The notes below the pieces were generated by a model, which saw only the letters and a list, made by a program, of their open reading frames with translations, made no database searches and was not told where the DNA came from. The translations under genes were made by a program, and so were the position numbers. Shown here in pieces: positions 7,212 to 7,873 of a stretch of DNA of 7,873 bases. Position 1 is the stretch's first letter. Each line of letters opens with the position of its first letter. Origin of the DNA: Dehalococcoidia bacterium (lineage in GTDB: Bacteria > Chloroflexota > Dehalococcoidia > Lucifugimonadales > Australimonadaceae). Location: the NCBI GenBank assembly GCA_021296055.1, contig JAGWBE010000040.1, positions 1,330-9,202 of the forward strand, read 5' to 3'.

Positions 7212-7228
7212 ATGGGACACTCTGGGAC
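7119..7228 (+). repeat. Array of eight helically phased GTCCC boxes
   Basis: Six direct GTCCC(A/G) boxes start at 7119, 7129, 7140, 7150, 7160 and 7172, with spacings of 10, 11, 10, 10 and 12 bases, about one DNA turn each. Two boxes in inverted orientation (TGGGAC) start at 7213 and 7223, again 10 apart. The linkers between boxes differ, so conservation is confined to the box. This favours a series of protein-binding sites or a structural nucleic acid over a simple tandem duplication. The array lies between the rightward promoter and the first rightward frame. Confidence 0.75.
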
Positions 7229-7230
7229 GG
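7138..7230 (+). repeat. 22-bp imperfect inverted repeat around a 49-base spacer
   Basis: The arm at 7138-7159 matches the reverse complement of 7209-7230 at 20 of 22 positions. The inner 11 bp (7149-7159 with 7209-7219) are perfect, and the outer 7 bp (7138-7144 with 7224-7230) are perfect. The four intermediate positions comprise one A-C mismatch, one G-T wobble and two Watson-Crick pairs. The arms include boxes 3 and 4 and both inverted boxes. In RNA this would form a long hairpin, and its right arm contains the ATG at 7212. Confidence 0.75.
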
Positions 7231-7340
7231 AAAACGCGAACATCCTCTCCCCCAAGCAGACCATGGCCATCCCCATCGTCGCCGCAAGCCCCTCCATCAC
7301 CGCAGGCGCCAAGACCTCCACCAGCGACAGCCCTCTCTCA

Positions 7341-7425
7341 CTCGCCCCGAGGCCCCATCCCGCTCGCCCTGAGGCCCCCGAAGGATTCGCCCTGAGGGAA
7401 CTCGAAGGGCGAACGCGCCCCGAGG
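7341..7425 (+). repeat. Cluster of four CCCTGAGG-type palindromic repeat units
   Basis: Units of the form YYCGCCCYGAGG begin at 7341, 7363 and 7386, with a related unit at 7414, spaced 22, 23 and 28 bases. The 7386 unit is a strong hairpin: TTCGCCCT (7386-7393) pairs perfectly with AGGGCGAA (7406-7413), and inside it GAG and CTC close a GGAA tetraloop of the GNRA type, with a 2-base bulge. The 7363 unit retains the CGAAGG half. The CCCTGAG...CGAAGGG pattern resembles a palindromic repeat that I recall as widespread in high-GC bacteria. The cluster interrupts the coding-like stretch that begins at 7212. Confidence 0.6.
7422..7425 (+). promoter_or_regulatory. Ribosome binding site of the right-edge ORF
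   Basis: GAGG with a 7-base spacer to the ATG at 7433. It is the last four bases of the fourth CCCCGAGG repeat unit, so the repeat supplies the Shine-Dalgarno. It supports the chosen start. The frame is open back to a TGA at 7370, but no other standard start lies between. Confidence 0.55.
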
Positions 7426-7432
7426 CGCCCCC

Positions 7433-7873
7433 ATGCTAGCCTCCCTCCGCCGCCTCGAACGCGCCCACCCCTGCCTCCGTGCCCAGGCCGCCCTCACCCC
7501 CGTCGTCGTCGACTTCATCGACCGATGGCGCCTCGCCCTCGACCGCGGCGAACCCCTCCCCGATGTCTTCGACCTCGTCAAACTCGCCAAGCCCTGCCGC
7601 ATCCCCTGCCTCGGCGTCTCCCGCATCCTCCGCTGCCTCGAACGCTGCGCCAAAGAACGCCGCATTCCCAGCCCCCTCTACCTCGTCCTCGCCTACGTCC
7701 ACGGCCACGCCCTCCGCCCCGGCTCCTTCAAATCCTCCTGCCGCTGCGGAGCCGTCCTGCTCCCCATCCCCGACATCTACTACCCCGAGCCCGACCACTA
7801 CGACCACGCAGACCCCGAGCCCGCCGCCGCCCCCCCGCCCCCCCTCCCCCCCCAGGCCCCCCCCCCCGCCAAA
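7433..7873 (+). CDS. Unknown protein, cysteine-containing with proline-rich C-terminal part, cut by the window edge
   Basis: An open frame of 147 codons with no stop before the edge. It is not a family I recognise. Third codon positions are overwhelmingly C (GCC, CTC, CGC, CCC), which supports real coding on this strand. Residues 1-110 are likely helical and basic, with seven cysteines at 14, 55, 59, 68, 72, 103 and 105, giving CxxxC, CxxxC and CxC spacings. Metal binding is possible but unproven. From about residue 117 the chain becomes acidic and histidine-containing (YYPEPDHYDHADPEPAAA) and then a Pro/Ala run (PPPPLPPQAPPP). No signal peptide or membrane span is evident. It overlaps the end of the preceding frame by 7 bases (ATGCTAG), so the two could be translationally coupled, and both lie downstream of the promoter at 7012-7040. 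The poly-C at 7830-7870 may hide a frameshift. Confidence 0.6.
   Translation, partial: MLASLRRLERAHPCLRAQAALTPVVVDFIDRWRLALDRGEPLPDVFDLVKLAKPCRIPCLGVSRILRCLERCAKERRIPSPLYLVLAYVHGHALRPGSFKSSCRCGAVLLPIPDIYYPEPDHYDHADPEPAAAPPPPLPPQAPPPAK

Larger units (their letters stand above)
7212..7439 (+). pseudogene. Short rightward frame, probable remnant of a helix-turn-helix protein
   Basis: Encodes 75 residues from the ATG at 7212, inside the right arm of the inverted repeat. Its N-terminal peptide, MGHSGTE, is spelled by the box sequence. Residues 11-34 (ILSPKQTMAIPIVAASPSIT then AGAK) resemble, from memory, the first helix and turn of small helix-turn-helix proteins of the form LTPKQ..AI..L.A..SI..AA. 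The recognition helix that should follow is absent. After about 7310 the sequence becomes S/T/P-rich and then runs through the CCCTGAGG repeats. Codons up to about 7338 end mostly in C, as in the downstream ORF, and the bias is lost afterwards. GGAG lies only 2 bases before the ATG, which is a poor spacing. It may be a broken gene or a regulatory leader frame. Its TAG overlaps the next ATG. Confidence 0.35.

Noticed and set aside
7119..7228. CRISPR array
   Set aside because: The repeated unit is only 5-6 bases with 4-6 base linkers, and two units are inverted. CRISPR repeats are 23 bases or more with spacers of about 30.
7436..7807. Minus-strand frame rich in Gly, Val, Glu and Asp opposite the right-edge ORF
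   Set aside because: Low-complexity mirror of a plus-strand frame whose third positions are nearly all C. No ribosome binding site or motif supports it.

Overview
This is a GC-rich bacterial window dominated by one leftward (minus-strand) operon, metE-gcvT-gcvH-gcvPA-gcvPB, spanning 6829 down to 175. The genes are packed with gaps of 10, 2, 17 and 2 bases. MetE is the cobalamin-independent methionine synthase, a folate-dependent methyl transferase. The other four genes encode the T, H and two-subunit P proteins of the glycine cleavage system. Lipoamide dehydrogenase (L protein), MetF and lipoate-attachment genes are not in the window. Together the genes link methylene-tetrahydrofolate production from glycine to methyl-folate consumption for methionine, with a methylene-THF reductase needed from elsewhere.

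The split P protein (GcvPA plus GcvPB) is typical of Firmicutes, Thermus, Thermotoga, Chloroflexota and archaea rather than Proteobacteria. With the very high GC, a Chloroflexota-like or comparable deep-branching host is a reasonable guess. This is inference from memory; no marker gene settles it.

Region 1-174, downstream of gcvPB, has no gene. It holds GC-rich palindromes and one copy (67-134) of a dispersed repeat. A second copy in the same orientation lies at 6913-6976, upstream of metE, so the operon is bracketed by two copies.

The right end (about 6977-7873) is different. A good rightward sigma70-type promoter (TTGCCA-N17-GATAAT, 7012-7040) reads into six GTCCC boxes spaced 10-12 bp apart, followed by two inverted GGGAC boxes. 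Within these lies a 22-bp inverted repeat with 20 of 22 positions matching. Its right arm contains the start of a short frame that looks like a broken helix-turn-helix protein. A cluster of CCCTGAGG-type palindromic repeats follows, and its last unit supplies the Shine-Dalgarno of a cysteine- and proline-rich ORF of unknown function. That ORF runs off the right edge in a poly-C tract. This block is the least explained part of the window.
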